In this document: positions 11,560 to 24,449 of the stretch, one piece after another
Layout of the letters: each line of letters begins with the position of its first letter
Numbering within the stretch: the first letter of the stretch is position 1
Assembly (NCBI GenBank): GCA_028023455.1
Contig: JAQFVV010000180.1
Location: 1,860,001-1,924,000 of the forward strand
Direction: 5' to 3'
Length of the DNA: 64,000 bases
Source of the DNA: Epiperipatus broadwayi
Taxonomy: Eukaryota > Onychophora > Udeonychophora > Euonychophora > Peripatidae
Program-made: the position numbers and the translations under genes
Notes under the pieces: generated by a model
Seen by the model: only the letters and a program-made list of their open reading frames with translations
The model's database searches: none
What the model was told of the DNA's origin: nothing

Positions 11560-12310
11560 GGTCTTTGTATTTTAAAAAATGTATTTTGCACACAGAAAAA
11601 GTCATTTTTGCAATTTCTGTGAGTACAAAATTTATGATAAATAATATTTAGTAAGTAATAAAATAATTATTCTCATAAAAATATGTAACATTTAAAACCA
11701 GATGAAAAATTCATGCAGGAGAAAACCTAATTGTTGTCTTGTGTAAGAATTCATACAGGCAATAAAGACTTTTTTAATGCATCTTCTGTGAATACAAGAC
11801 ATTTAGTTTCATAATAAGTCTTGTAATCACAGAAGCTACATTAAAGATGTTTAAAGCAACATGAAAAAGTTCATTAGGAGAAAGAATTTTTTTTTTTGCT
11901 ATATTTTGTGTGAATATTTTACTTGTTTTGAAAAAATACATATAGTTTTATGCAAGGCTTTTTTAATAAAAATAGTTTAGACAAATGAAAAAGTTTTTAC
12001 CGTGGAAAATCAATATATTGAAATAAGTTTAAAAAGTCATGAAAAATCTTTTCTGTGCATATTGTAAAAACAAGAATTAATATAAAATAATTTAAAACAA
12101 TATAAAGATTTTTTTATAAGAGCAATGCCTTTTGTTGTAGTTTGTATAAATATTATATTTGATGTAAATATTGTTTGAAATTACTGAAAAAATCATAAAG
12201 GAGGTAAGTCCTGTGCTTAAATTTATGTGAACACAGGACTTGAAATCATGAAAACATCCACACAAAAGAAAAGCTTTTTTATTGCTATTTATGTAAATTT
12301 ATAGTTTCAG
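11560..12310 (+). pseudogene. Decayed C2H2 zinc-finger array I
   Basis: The plus strand shows repeated remnants of an 84-bp finger unit: tgtgaatacaagac (for C-E-Y-K-T), a run of aaaagtagtttaaaa type (K-S-S-L-K), catgaaaaa (H-E-K) and an aggagaaa linker (GEK). Nearly every unit carries stops or indels, so no protein survives. The array closely matches array III at 23.8-24.4 kb, including an odd inverted repeat around 11,779-11,833. C2H2 arrays normally bind DNA as nuclear transcription factors; that function is lost here. Confidence 0.65.
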
Positions 12311-12339
12311 ATAAAAGCAGAATTATTAACCTAGTTTGT

Positions 12340-13640
12340 TTTTGTTATATTTGAGAGAAAGGGAAAGAGCAATAGAAAGATTAAGAAGAAGAGTAGGATA
12401 CCATTAGTAGATGGCAAGGGAGTGTATACATTACCAGGTCTTTTACTTGCTAATGATATTTTCTTATGCACTGAAAGAAAGGAAGATATGCAAGATGTGT
12501 ACAGGGATAGGTAAAGAGACGAGGATCAAATTTAGTCAAGAAAAATCAAAAGTAGTAGTGGTAAATGCTAGGGGAAAGTAAAGAGAAATAATTTTTCTTG
12601 GGGGGGGATATAAAATTAAGTGTGGTGCATAGGTACAACTATTTGGGAATTGTCTTAAGTAATCAGAGGAACTATTTGGAGGAATGGGGAAAAAAAACCC
12701 AGTGTTTTCATAAAATAAATACGATGTAGAAATAATTTTATAGAAGGGAGTGGCACTATTGGGGTTAACATATGGTGATGATGTGTTGTGTTAGCTAAAG
12801 CATGATAGATTACTTAGAAAAAGTACAAAGAGAAGAAGGAATAATGGACGGCAAAGGAGGAAATTCAAGAAGAAATGGAATGATCCAAGTTTTTACATGA
12901 GAAATGCAAAAAATAAAATGAAAATGTTTGGTAGATTGCAATTTATGGATAATAAGAATAGCTAAAATAGTTTTTAATTGTGTTATGAATAAAAGGCAAG
13001 CAACAAGATGGGTGAGAAAGGTGATACAGTATGCAGATGTCAGTAAACTTGTACAAAGTGTAGGATGATTATGTTAGAAGGATTGTTGATTGTTGTAGTG
13101 GCAAAGACTGGAATAGAAAAATAGATGTATTAATAAAAATTAGGGAGATTGAGAACTAATATAAAGAGTAAAAAGAGTTTAAATATATATAGAAGTAAAT
13201 AGAATATTGGATGAGAGTCAATTTATGATAATAGCAGGAAAAGTAGTTTACTATTTATGGTTTGTCCGGATCACTAACAACAAGGGAATATACACATAAA
13301 TGGAGAAATGTGGGTGATTTAGTCTGCAGGTTATGTAAGGAAGGCATGGAAAATATTAGGCATTTGCTAATAGAATTTAAATGCTTACAAGCAGAAAGAG
13401 AACAAATAATGAAGTAGAATAAATATAAACCAAGTGATTATATAGTTTTGCTGGGGTTGGAAAAAGATAAGAGGGATCTAGATACAAAGACCATGGAGTG
13501 GACAAAGATGATGTGGCAATGGGATAGAAAAGAATATGGGAAAAACTTTGGTTGGAGAATGGGAAGCTAAGGTGGCTAATACATTTTTCTTGGACATATT
13601 GGTTGAGATATTCCAGACTGATAAAGGAGTAGCCACCTCA
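12340..13640 (+). pseudogene. LINE reverse transcriptase C-terminal relic
   Basis: In shifting plus-strand frames this reads VDGKGVYTLPGLLLAND, where LLAND stands at the usual FADD catalytic position. It continues FSQEKSKVVVVNARG, then RYNYLGIVLSN, RQATRWVRKV and finally WLIHFSWTYW. The order matches the palm, thumb and C-terminal region of a LINE of the type with a Cys-rich tail. Multiple stops make it dead. The 3-prime end (about 13,572-13,640) carries a small inverted repeat ggtggct/agccacc. A matching tail without the coding part occurs at about 20,950-21,030. Confidence 0.6.
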
Positions 13641-13799
13641 CATCAGTTTGTGGATCAACATCATTGAGGGAAATCATGGTGCCAAATTATTTTGTTGTGT
13701 CTCACTTATTTGTCAATTTTTATGATGGCTGAAAAATATAAATAACATGAAATTCTATTGTCAGAGAAAATGTGAGGGAAAACAGTTATAATGGTTGAA

Positions 13800-14330
13800 A
13801 TAACTTAAAAGCAAGTTGTTCTGGGTAAAACACAAATTTATGAGTAGCTTAATAGAATAGTTCAAATTCACCTCTTTCCAAAAAAGCAAGGTGAGTGAAA
13901 TTCAATATCAAGACAATTCTGTTTGTGTTTTGTTAATGCAAATGGCATTGTTCACTCAGAATTCATTTTTAAACATTTTTCCCAGCAAATTCTCAAACAT
14001 TTGTATGATTCAATGAGACAAAAACATCCAGAGTTATGGCAAAGTGGGGAGTAATGGCTTCACCATGACAATATGCCAGCACATACAGAATTGAGTGTGA
14101 AATAATTTTTAACCAAAAACAGCATATGCCTGCTTATCCATACACCATTACTCAATGTGAATTCATTTTATTTCCCTAAATAAAAAAATGCCCAAAGGAA
14201 ACATTTTGCAGACTTGGAAGAGGTGAAGAAAAATGCACTTCAGAGGCAGCACTTCTTCAAAAAGTGAAAAATATGTTTGGACTGATGCATTGCATCAAAT
14301 TGACTGTATTTTGAAGGAGATTTAATTTGT
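13800..14330 (+). pseudogene. Mariner-type transposase relic (C-terminal half)
   Basis: The plus strand reads VNANGIVHSEFI, then KHPELWQSGE, a HHDNMPAHTELSVK block and, further on, KKCPKETF or its frame-shifted KHFADLEEVKK, ending YFEGD-like. In Tc1/mariner transposases HHDNAPAH contains the second catalytic Asp, and the third catalytic residue lies about 34 residues downstream in the region preceding FLFP. Here that part reads NSFYFP with the expected Asp lost. Stops and frameshifts are present. The N-terminal DNA-binding half and clear terminal inverted repeats were not found. Confidence 0.8.
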
Positions 14331-14389
14331 AATTCCTAAAAATAAATATACAATTTTTTATTACAAAATCCTGTTTTTTTAGGAATCAT

Positions 14390-16845
14390 CATTTTCAACC
14401 ATTATCAATCCATTGCAAGATGAAGGTTTTTCCAAGTTCAATCCATTTTCTCTGATATCTAGCCTCTTTTTTTCCACATCACCTGAGGCCATTTCCTTAT
14501 TTCGTCCATGTATCTCACATGCAGTCTTTTTTAAGATCTTTTTACAATCTACTGGAATCCGGTTTAAGATTTCACCTGCCCATTTATTATCATTTCTTCT
14601 AGCAATATGTCTAGCTCAACTCCACTTCAGTCTCTTTATTCTTTCAATAGTATCAGTAATACATATTTGTTCTCTCACCCATGTATTTCATTTTCGATCT
14701 TTTGTTATTCCTAACATGCATCTCTCCATACTTCATTGAGTAGTTTGAAATCTGCATTGCTCTTTTGTTTAATGTCCAATTCTCAGATCTGTAAGTAAGA
14801 ACTGATAAAACACATTTATTAAAAATCTTCCTTTTCAAACACAGGCATATTTTCTTTTAATACTAAGTTATTTCTACCAAAAGCATTCCAACCAAGTTTA
14901 ATTCTATGATTAGTTTCATTCATTATGTTTTCATCTGTAGTAATAATTTAGCCAAGCTATTTGTAGTTGTTAACTTTTTCTAATTCATTATAATCAATCT
15001 TTATTTCCATCTTTTGAGAAAATCCATTGAACATTATTTAGTCTTAACATTTACTTTTAATCCTACTTTCCTGAAGCTCTGAACCATTATTTGCAAAAAC
15101 AATTATATTGTCTGCAAAATGTAGACAACTTTAATAATCTCCATTTATATTCCATTAGTTTCCTATTTTAATTTACAAAATACTTTTTGCAAAACTGCTA
15201 TAAAATGTTTTGGAAATATGGAGTCACTCTGACATACCCCCTCGGTGTTAATTTTTTTAGTATCGTTATGTATTCTAGTTGTTGCTAATACATTTTTATA
15301 AATATTCTTCAGAATACAGTATCCTTGGTCTACACCTTGATGACTCATATTCATTGGTTCTTTCTGTAGCTTCTCTCAATACTTGAAAACAATTCACTGT
15401 ATATCCAACTTGTTCTTTTGATTGGTTAAAATCCAAAATTTGTTGTAGATGAGTTGTAATTATTTTGGTAAAAAAATTTTATAGAACTGATAAGACTGAT
15501 AGGTCTGTAATTTCTAATATCTTTATCACCTTGTTAAAATATTATTAATACTGCATTCTTCTAATCATGTGACACATCTTTATCATTTAGACACGGTATA
15601 GAACTTTACCAAAAAAAATTGTGCCTGCTTTTAAGATATCAATTGTAATTCCATCATTATCTGGAGCTTTTTTCTTCTTCATAAATATAAATGCTTATCT
15701 CACTTCTTCATTTAAAATCCTGGGCAATTAAGAAGATATAGTAATTGTAGGAGATAGTTTTCCTTGTTTATTATTGCTTTATAATTTTTGGTAGAACTCT
15801 TCTATAAATTTCGTGATGTCATTTCTCTTTTTAATAATAGTTCCATCTTTATTTCTTATTGCAGAAAATAAATTTCCTACCAATACTAAAGTGTTGTTTT
15901 ACAGTCTTGAGACTTATTTTCTTCTATAGCTTTCCTTGCTAATGCACAATTATACTTTCTTATAACATTATAAACTCTTTTTCACACCTTTTTGCAAAAT
16001 TAGAGATATTTCCAATTCTTTTTAGTGCATCATTTTTATATACTTTCATATTCCTTCTTTTCTTCATAAATTGTCCTCTCAGAAAAAATTTTACTGATCA
16101 ATTGTAGCTTTATCTTTGTTATATTTTTTAAAAGGGTATCAATTATCTTCCTATTTAATTCATTCAAATATGAATTGTGTTTAAAATCTGTTAATATTTG
16201 AAAACAATTTGCAAGTTTTAATTTAAATTCATTGGAATGTTTCTGAACATTTGGAAAATCAACTGTGAATATTGGTTTTTCTTCATAATTCTTTTCTCTC
16301 TAGTATTCCATTAACATGTATCTTACTAATCGATGATCGCTTCCTGTGTTGAATGTATTATGAACATTACAATCTTGAAATGCATATTTTCTGTTTGACT
16401 AAATAGAATCCAATTCTGTTATACCTTCATTTGGATGTTTCCATATCATTTGTATTTAACATTTTTCTCAAAAAAAATAATTCATAATATAAAGGGGTTT
16501 TTTTTTTCTGCAAACTTCACAAGTCTATGTTCTCTCATTTCTATCACCATAACCAAATTTACCTATAACACTTTCATCTTTCAATTGTTTACCGATTCTA
16601 ACATTAAAGTCTCCCATGACAATTTTAAAATGTTTGTCTGATCAAAAACTTTTTGTACATCCATATAAAAATCCTCTACTTATTCATCACAATGAGAACT
16701 TGTGGCATAAACCTGAATTATCTGCATTTGATATATGCTTTTAAGTTGACTAACTGATCTTACTACTCTCACTTTCACTTTTTATTTATAATGAATCCTA
16801 CTCCACTTGTACATTCAATGTTTATTCCTTTGTAATACAGTCATA
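14390..16845 (-). pseudogene. Nearly full-length dead RTE-like retrotransposon
   Basis: Minus-strand reading starts near 16,845 in the endonuclease (YYKGINIECTSGVGFIINKK). It passes through HGRL/GDFN-type text near 16,620 and the Lys-rich linker near 16,050. RT segments with APDNDGIT-like and QGVDQGYCILKNIYKN text follow. It closes with CVLSVLTYRSENWTLNKRAMQISNYSMKY (14,838-14,750) and an ARRNDNKWAGEI-like block near 14,590. The 3-prime end, near 14,400, corresponds to the QWI-D-G terminus seen in the copy at 48.69 kb. The frame is broken many times. It is the same family as the fragments at 1-1,223 and 45,990-48,694. Its own enzyme would have nicked DNA and copied its RNA into the genome. 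Confidence 0.85.
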
Positions 16846-18397
16846 TAGCTATATTAATTTTAAAATTAAAACATTTTTAATATTGTAATCATATTTTAAG
16901 TAATGAAAAAGAAAATATAAATAGACCTATCAGTCATTCATAAGTTATTGGGCTTTTGTTTTTCATTTCTATCATCCACCATAGACTCACATAATCTTTC
17001 TTACATACATCTGGGGATTTTCTATCTTAGCAAAATAAAAATTATTAATAATTTTTTTTCAAGGATATATTCTAACAGCAATATTTAAAAAGGTGGAAAA
17101 AATAAAATATGATACTTAAAAGAATTGGATTAATTTATTCACATGCTCATAAGATCATTTATTTTTATAAAAAAAATAAAAATTGTGTGAAAAACATGCA
17201 TATATAATTATGTGGCCAATTTGTTTTACAAACTCATGAAAAAATATAATAAAATTATAAGATAAAACATTTTTTTTGCAATTGAAAGTAGTTTATATCA
17301 AATTATATGCTTCAAATCTATTTATTTTAATAATCCTGAATATTAATAAAAATGTTTAATTTTTTGTTTTTTGTATAAAAAATTTTTTTTAGAAAAAAAA
17401 AATAGCCTTTTATAAAAATTTTGATATCTAATTTAAAATTACATGAAATTATCTAAAAGATTACATAATATTTGCTTATAATTCTATATAAACATATAGA
17501 CTATGATTATTTAATTAGATATATTATAATATTTGCATACATAAAGCACAATGTTTTTTTACAGGACTTCTGAAAAGGTGACTAATTATAAAAATGATAA
17601 TTTCATATTTATGAAATATTGCTGGCAACTTTAAATACTTGTAATTTTAAAATATTCCTTATTTGTACAAAGTCTTAAAATAATCACTTCATGCCCTTTC
17701 TACCTATTCATTTGTTTAAAAAAGGTACACTGATTTACTTTTATTAATTTTTATGTTGCTAATTACAATTTTTTTAATTCTTTTTGTTGATATTTTAATT
17801 GTATAATTGTTAATACAATTAATAACTTACATTTGTATATATAGTGTGTATATATATGTGTGCTTATATAATAATAGTAAAACAATAAAACATTAATCAT
17901 TATAAAATAGAAATATTTTCAGCTTGCCTGCATAACTATTTTCAAGTGAAAATTTTAAACATTTCCAGTTAAAAATGATTATGCAGATAACTACAAGTAC
18001 TTGTGTAATGATTATTAAGAATATTTCTTATTACCATTAATGCTTTATTGTTTTCTTATTATTATAAAAATTAATTTATAGTGAATATTTTTGATTTAGA
18101 TATATTTATATTTACTAAAATGCATATTATAAGTGATTTGCTACTACTATCTTTAGATTTCAAAAATCTTCCAAAACTGAGTGAAATATTTCTAATGGGG
18201 CATGTGAGGGTGGGGGGTAGAATATTATATTTGTAAAGAAAATTTTGATAATTGAAAAGATTTGTGTATAAAGTTTTTCTATAAGGTCTTAGTGCATTTT
18301 TTAAACATCTTTGAATTTCAAAAGTTTTGTTTTCTATATTTAAGTCTGTTAAAATTATCTTCATTAGAAGATGCCGCATGATTTAACTGCTGACATT

Positions 18398-18540
18398 TTT
18401 ACAGAATTAATGTATTTATTTTTTCAGTGACTTATTCCTTATAGTAATGATAGAGTCAGTTCACCTTATTGTTGATCATTTTCTTTTTCCTCCATCAGCC
18501 ATTTTGAGCTTTATTATGATATCCTGTTTAATTGCAAAAT
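18398..18540 (+). promoter_or_regulatory. Conserved splice-acceptor-like site and exon-like segment (copy A)
   Basis: A pyrimidine-rich tatttattttttcag at about 18,413-18,427 is followed by tgacttattcc. The same acceptor-like sequence and downstream segment recur at 39,430-39,444 and 63,197-63,211, despite drift elsewhere. A second conserved pyrimidine tract plus AG (ttttgtctag) ends at 19,021, with partners ending near 40,682 and 63,831. These could be intron/exon borders of the ancestral zinc-finger gene. The downstream reading frames are closed, so they may be untranslated or dead. Confidence 0.3.
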
Positions 18541-19639
18541 ACATAGTAAATATTATTGTATTTATAAAAATATTTGTTAATATATAGTTTAGTATAATGA
18601 AAGCATTGAATTGTCATTTTGGCATCTATTTAGAGTGGGTTTGACAAATGAGATATCAGGTAAAAAAAGTAACAGAGTTTCTGTCCATGCTATCCTTGAA
18701 GAAAGTCTAGGAAACATTCTGGATTAGATCTTATAATCAACCACCAGGCATGTGCCATTTTGTTGAGAAGGATTTTTATTTGGACCCAGTAGTAGTTTTA
18801 TCTTTTCAAGTTTTGGATGATTACCCATGCATCTGAAAGATTCTGTCAGTGCTATCTTATTCTTAATTGAATGTTTTTGTGCAGTCCTTGTTATTATATT
18901 GTTTTGAATAAAATGTTTTATTTTATATAATTAGTCTATACTCAAATATTACATTAACATTTTTATTTTATGTATATATGTAATATTCATCTTAATGTTC
19001 TTTTTTTTTTTGTTTTGTCTAGATTAATATTCGGAACATCAGATTAAATATATCTCCTCTAGTTTTATAATATGCTCGATTGGTCAAGGATTAGGTTTTG
19101 TAACTACTGAAATTGAATTGATAAAATCTTTTGAATCCTTATACTATTTATATAAAAATTCATCGTGTAGAGTCTTTTAGCTTATTGCCAAAGAAAATAT
19201 TAACACTTGATATTTATTACTGATTCCTATATGCTGTTATGATTGATAATTATAATCATTAATAATAATTAATTACATTTAACATCAATTGAAGCATATT
19301 TAATGTGTTTAACATTTAGCAAAACAGAACAAATTGAGGCTTTAATTTGACAAGTTTTTTTTTTGGTTTCTATCCTACTTTATTATGACCATCACTAATA
19401 CAATTTATTTTCATTTATATATGATTAAGTTACTAAGAGGTTATGAATATCTGTGTGATGACTATAATAAGTACTATGAGCAAAAAATAATATTTATAAT
19501 CTCATTGGTCTAGATTTTCATTGTCACCTTTCTAATGTAATTTATTCTATGCTTTCAATTTTAGAGCTAAAATTTAAACTTTAGTCAATCACTTACATGA
19601 AAAGATATCCTAAACAAATGCTATAAAAAGCTCAATACT

Positions 19640-20830
19640 ATTTATTGAATCACACTTTTTTTGTGAAAAATATCAAGTAGTATTGTTTTTAAAATCTTTA
19701 TATATTAAGATTATTTGAAGTAGGAAGTTACTTTGTTTTAAAAAGACATGTGAAAAATGTGTTTCAAACACTGAGAAAACTTATTAAGGAGAAAGGCTAT
19801 TTTGATGGATGTTATGTGAATTCGACTTCAGATAAAAGTTGTTTGAAAAAACGTGTGCATTCATAGAAATGAAAAACCTTTTTGTTGCACTTTTGTGAAT
19901 ACAAAGCTCATCAGAAAAGTATTTTAAAAAGACATAAAAAATTCTTACAGGTTATTTTTTACACTTTATGTGAATACAAGACATCTTATAAAAGTAATTT
20001 AAAAATATATGAAAAAAATTATATTGGAGAAAAACAATTTTCTTGCACTTTATATGAATGTAAGACAATTTACAAAAGTAGTTTGGAATATATGAAAGAT
20101 TTCATACTGGATAAAAGCCATTGTGTTGCACTTTGTGTGAATATAAGACTTCTGATAAAAGTTGTTTGAAAAACTATGTAATAATTCATAGAGATGAAAA
20201 ATCTTTTACTCACATTTCATATGAATACAAGGCTCATTATAAAAATAGTTTAAAATGACATGAAAAAATTAATACAAGAGAGAAGTCATTTTATTGCATT
20301 GTATATAAGACTTATGATAAAAAGAGTTTTAAAAAACATGAAATAATTCATGGAGAAGAAAAATCTTTTTTTTGTACATTATATGATTACACCACATATT
20401 ATAAAATAGTTTTAAAAAAGCCATTTTGCTGCACTATATGAATACAAGAGTTATGATAAAAATCCTTTGAAAAACACATTAATTTCTGGAAATAAAATTT
20501 TTTTTACTTTCATTTTAAATAAATATAAAACTTATAAAAGTATTTCAAAAAGACATGATATTCATTCAGGCAAGAAGCTACTTTATGTGAATATACCACT
20601 AATGCTAAAAGTAATTTTAAAAAGTATGCAGTAATTCATGGAGAATAAAAAAAATTTTGTTGCACTTTATGTGAAATCAATACATATCATAAAAATAGTT
20701 AAAAGGCATGAAGAATTACATACTGAAGAAAAATTATTTTATTACTTTTTGGGAATATAAGTCACTAGTTAAAAGTAATTTAAAAATACATGAAAAATTG
20801 TACTGGTGGAAGTAAAATAAAAATACTTGG
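19640..20830 (+). pseudogene. Decayed C2H2 zinc-finger array II
   Basis: This is the clearest finger relic. The open stretch 19882-20169 (95 codons) includes TLCEYKTSYKSNLKIYEKN, YIGEKQFSCTLYECKTIYKS and further partial units. These follow the C2H2 pattern C-x2-C-x12-H-x3-5-H with a TGEK-type linker, but first-Cys and His positions are often replaced. For example, CEYK keeps only the second Cys of a pair, and the His of RHEK is sometimes Tyr. About ten units can be traced. Indels move the frame from unit to unit. The parent gene would have encoded a DNA-binding nuclear protein with at least ten near-identical fingers. Confidence 0.8.
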
Positions 20831-20944
20831 AAAACTTCTTACAGGATTGAAGCATTTTTGTCACAATTCATGTACATTAACAATTTCAGATGAAGTCAAT
20901 AAAGTTATAAATCCAAGAGAAATATCTTTTCAGTATAGGGGTCA

Positions 20945-21035
20945 GCACATACACATTTAGCTAACAGGTTTTTCTGGGCATAGTGGCTGAAAGATTTTCC
21001 TGATTCCGAAAAAGGAGAAGCCACAATGCATCACA
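20945..21035 (+). mobile_element. Short LINE 3-prime tail
   Basis: The text gctaacaggtttttctgggc to aaggagaagccac resembles the 3-prime end of the LINE relic at 12,340-13,640 (gctaatacatttttcttgga to aaggagtagccac). It looks like a strongly 5-prime-truncated copy of that element, downstream of the zinc-finger array. Confidence 0.5.
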
Positions 21036-22439
21036 TTGCTTGAAAAAAATAAAAACGTTTCTTATTTATAATGATAAATTTGTTGTTTATGTGATTACAA
21101 AATTACAGATAAAGGTGACTCTAAAAGTCATGAAAATAATCATTTTAATGGTCATATAACTCTTGAAATCTTAATTCAATTATTTTAAGACTTTTATTTG
21201 ATGATTATGAATTGTTGAATAATTCCAGAATTTTATCCTCCAAAATCTTTTTTATATCTATATATCTGTACAGATAGAAAATCGTGTATTTTGCCTATCA
21301 CTAAAGTTATAATAAAAACTGATTCAAAATAAATTGATATTGTCCTGTTTGTAAATTGAAAATAATAATAATAAAATTATATTGTATGGTTGTGGTAATT
21401 CATTATATTTTTTTTTTATTACTTTATTTTTATATCTGGAAATAATTTTAATTAAAATATTAAAAGATACACTGCCATTATATTGCTTTATCAATTATTG
21501 TTAAATGTTGTTTTAAATATGTATATATCTTCATTAAATATCTTCCAAAAGACAAAACATTGTCAGTAAAATATATCCCTTTCTAATAAATTATACAATA
21601 CAGCTTTCACCATTGCTACAGTAAATATTACATTCATAGAAGTATCAAATCTATTATTTACTTTATAAAATATCAATCATAGAACTGAAAATGTGGAATA
21701 TAGACCAAAAGAACTGTTAATAAGTATGTTGTTATTGTTTTAATCTCTGTACTGAGTTTATATATACACTTTGAAAATTGATTTTAACCGATTAGTGAGA
21801 CAATGCTATTACTTTTATATAAATATGCACTTTCTAAAATATCAATTACTGACAGAACTGAATGTGGATTTATTAATAGTTATATTAATTGTGGGCCATT
21901 AATTACATAGTTATGATTTGAGTTTATTCACATTTACATAAATCTGAGGCAATTAAATTCCATTTCTATAGAGGGTAACAGTGACAATGTATTGTCCTCA
22001 ATCTGTTGAAACTCCACTTACATCAAGAAATATTAAATTCAATTATTGGATTTAGAAATAGATTTATTTGGAATCTTATAAAAAGTTTACCTCGTGTGCT
22101 ATAATTAATATTTATTATTTGAATGGATTCTGGTTGAATGTTTAGAAAGCTTTGGTGTATTTTAAATAGTGAAACTAATTTCTTTCAGTATGTTCTTGAG
22201 GCAATTTGTTTTCAGTTGTCTAGAAAAGAATTAAGTGAAGAGATTGGAAACCATTGTATGAAGGCAGACTGGAATGTGTTTGTAATATTTCTCATAGTAA
22301 TATTAGTCATGCATCCAAATGTTTAATATAGCACTTTTTCTCCAAACAGCAGAACAATATCTACCAATAGATTTATGGTAATGCTGAGGGAAATGTTTTT
22401 TAAGATTTTTACCATCACTACCTTCAATACTTTCTGCTA

Positions 22440-22745
22440 TCTTCCCAAGTAGGGTATTTCAAAAACTTATTAAGTGTTGCTTTTGATTGATAAAAATAAC
22501 TCTGGCTATGGTTCTTGATAAGTCATAAGGATCTTGGGATATGATTGTATTAGTCTATTTTACAGTAGAATTTATCCATAATATATTTGTTTACTGATTA
22601 ATTGAAAAGTTAAACATATTGATTTTGTGAGATTAGACTATCTACTGAAAATAATTATTAAACTTTTGTAATATTATTTCTAGGAAGAATCTCATGTGAT
22701 GTCAAAACAATGTTTTCATCATAAATAAATTTCCAGCATTCCATT
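22440..22745 (-). pseudogene. Jockey/CR1-like reverse transcriptase relic (copy A)
   Basis: Weak on its own, but it lies at the position paralogous to 44,640-45,000, where a YADDIALISHEI catalytic box can be read. Here the corresponding minus-strand text is eroded (gatgtcaaaacaatgttttc for DDIAL..). The RT insertion therefore predates the segmental duplication. Confidence 0.45.
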
Positions 22746-22899
22746 TCTGGAAGATTACTGAATAATATAAATAAAGTATATGAGAGAAATGAATTCTAGG
22801 AAATATTCCATAAATTTAGTTTGTAACATGGTTGTTATTTAATGCCATTTGATTTTTTTTTAGAAGAAATTGTGGAGAGCAGAGATGTATATGTTTTAA

Positions 22900-23825
22900 A
22901 TTCTTTTATCAAAAGCAGTACATAAAATATACAATACTTGATCATCAGACATTTTTTTATTGCCTTCTAAACCATTTCATTCGAGCACATCAATGGTTAT
23001 ATAAATACAAATTATCCTAACCATTTATAATACTTTTTTTTTGTACATATATACATAACTACATTTCAATTGTCGTGCAGTCTTCTTCAAAGCCAGTAAA
23101 ATCAATGGTTATAATTACATTATATGGTGGAATTAAATAGTGCAGGTCTAATATCCGTGTTTGTCATGCATATAACCTGGGATTCAAAACCATGCCAAGT
23201 GATATCCTTTTTGAGAGATTTATACTTTTATTCTGGTACTTAGTTGGCTGAATTATCTATCCATCATTGGTCAGAAAATAGCTAACTACCAATTCTTGGT
23301 TAAATTGTAAACAGCAATTAAAACAATATTTCTCAAACCCTCCTCATCCAGCAATTAGTGAATACTACCTTTTCCTTCACTATGCTTTATTAGAAGCTCT
23401 TGTAAAAGTCTTTATCCTGCTATCTATTTATTTTAAAAAGGATTTAATCCTTTTGCATCATAAATTTTTATGAGCTCTTTAACACAAGATAATAGAAGAA
23501 TGCCTATAAGAAATGATTTTAAAAAATAAAGAGGCTATAAGATGGAGCAACAAAGCAAGCCATAGAAAGGACTGGAGAAAATAATTTATAGTGATGAAAA
23601 ATTTGCTAGATTATAAAAGTAAGAAAACTTTTTTATATATATTTTAAACCTTAATATTTTTCAGGACAACACAATTTATAAAATATTATTTTAATATACA
23701 AGTTTAATCATTATATTAATGGTGTATTCTATTATTTCTAAAAAAATTTACAGTTTGAATGTATGCATTAAAATTTGCAATTCAGTATATTTGAAAGAGT
23801 GAGAAATAAAGCTCCCCCCCCCCTC
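22900..23825. repeat. Diverged duplicated block, paralogue of about 51,700-52,310
   Basis: Shared phrases in order include tgatcatca, cattc(g/a)agcaca, gctataaga, a tttaatatacaagtttaatc / tttagtatgcaagtttaatc match, and gagtgagaaataaa (23,796 and 52,302). Here the block is cut short by a C run and the zinc-finger array III. At 52 kb it continues into the exon-like unit. No gene is seen inside. Confidence 0.5.
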
Positions 23826-23839
23826 ATATTTAATATACT

Positions 23840-24440
23840 TCTCATAAAAGTTCATAAACTTTAAAAACATGGAAAATTCATGCAAAAGATAAAAACTTTT
23901 TTAACATATCTTCTGTGAATACAAGATATTTAGTTTCATAATAAGTCTTGTAATTACAGAAGCTACATCAAAGAGGTTTAAAGCAACATGAAAAATTATT
24001 TGGAGGATTTTTTTTCTTCTACTTTGTATGAATACACAATTTATTATTAAAAAGTAATTTGAAGACGAAAAAGTTTATATAGAAGGAAATCATAACTCAG
24101 TGAAATAAGTTTTTAAAAAAACATGAAAAATATCACATAGGAGATAAAAAAATCTTTTCAGTGTGCATGACTTTATATAAAAGTAGTTTCAAACAACATG
24201 AAAAAATTTTCATGGGAGTAAAGTCTTATTTTTTTTTTTTTTGCATTTGCTATAAATGAAAGACTTTATATAAATGTAATTACATGAAAAATTTTATACA
24301 GGAGAAAATTCCTTTGCATAACTTTTTGTGATTAATCTTGAAAATATATGAGAAAGACTTTTTTTATTACAGTGTATGTAAATTTATAACTTCAAATAAA
24401 ATTAATTTAAACAGATTTTAATACAACTATTTGAGAGAAA
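23840..24440 (+). pseudogene. Decayed C2H2 zinc-finger array III
   Basis: Finger remnants such as tgtgaatacaagata, aaagcaacatgaaaaatt and tacaggagaaaa repeat at finger spacing. Much of the stretch is collinear with array I at 11.6-12.3 kb, including the inverted repeat tcttctgtgaatacaaga / tcttgtaattacagaag and the adjacent tttagtttcataataag. The two share a common, already damaged ancestor. No open frame remains, and the DNA-binding function is lost. Confidence 0.65.
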
Positions 24441-24449
24441 GAAGTTTTC

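Larger units (their letters stand above)
16930..22790 (+). repeat. Segmental duplication, copy A
   Basis: This block aligns by eye, in the same order, with 38,450-45,030. Shared landmarks: tagcaaaataaaaattatta (17,027 and 38,489), tatttattttttcagtgac (18,413 and 39,430), an atattcggaacatcagatta phrase (19,027 and 40,688), the zinc-finger array, and gatttatttgga with tttgaatggatt (about 22,050-22,120 and 44,370-44,440). It ends in a minus-strand reverse transcriptase relic. Divergence is substantial, with many indels, so the duplication is old. A third partial copy starts at about 63,080. Confidence 0.75.
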
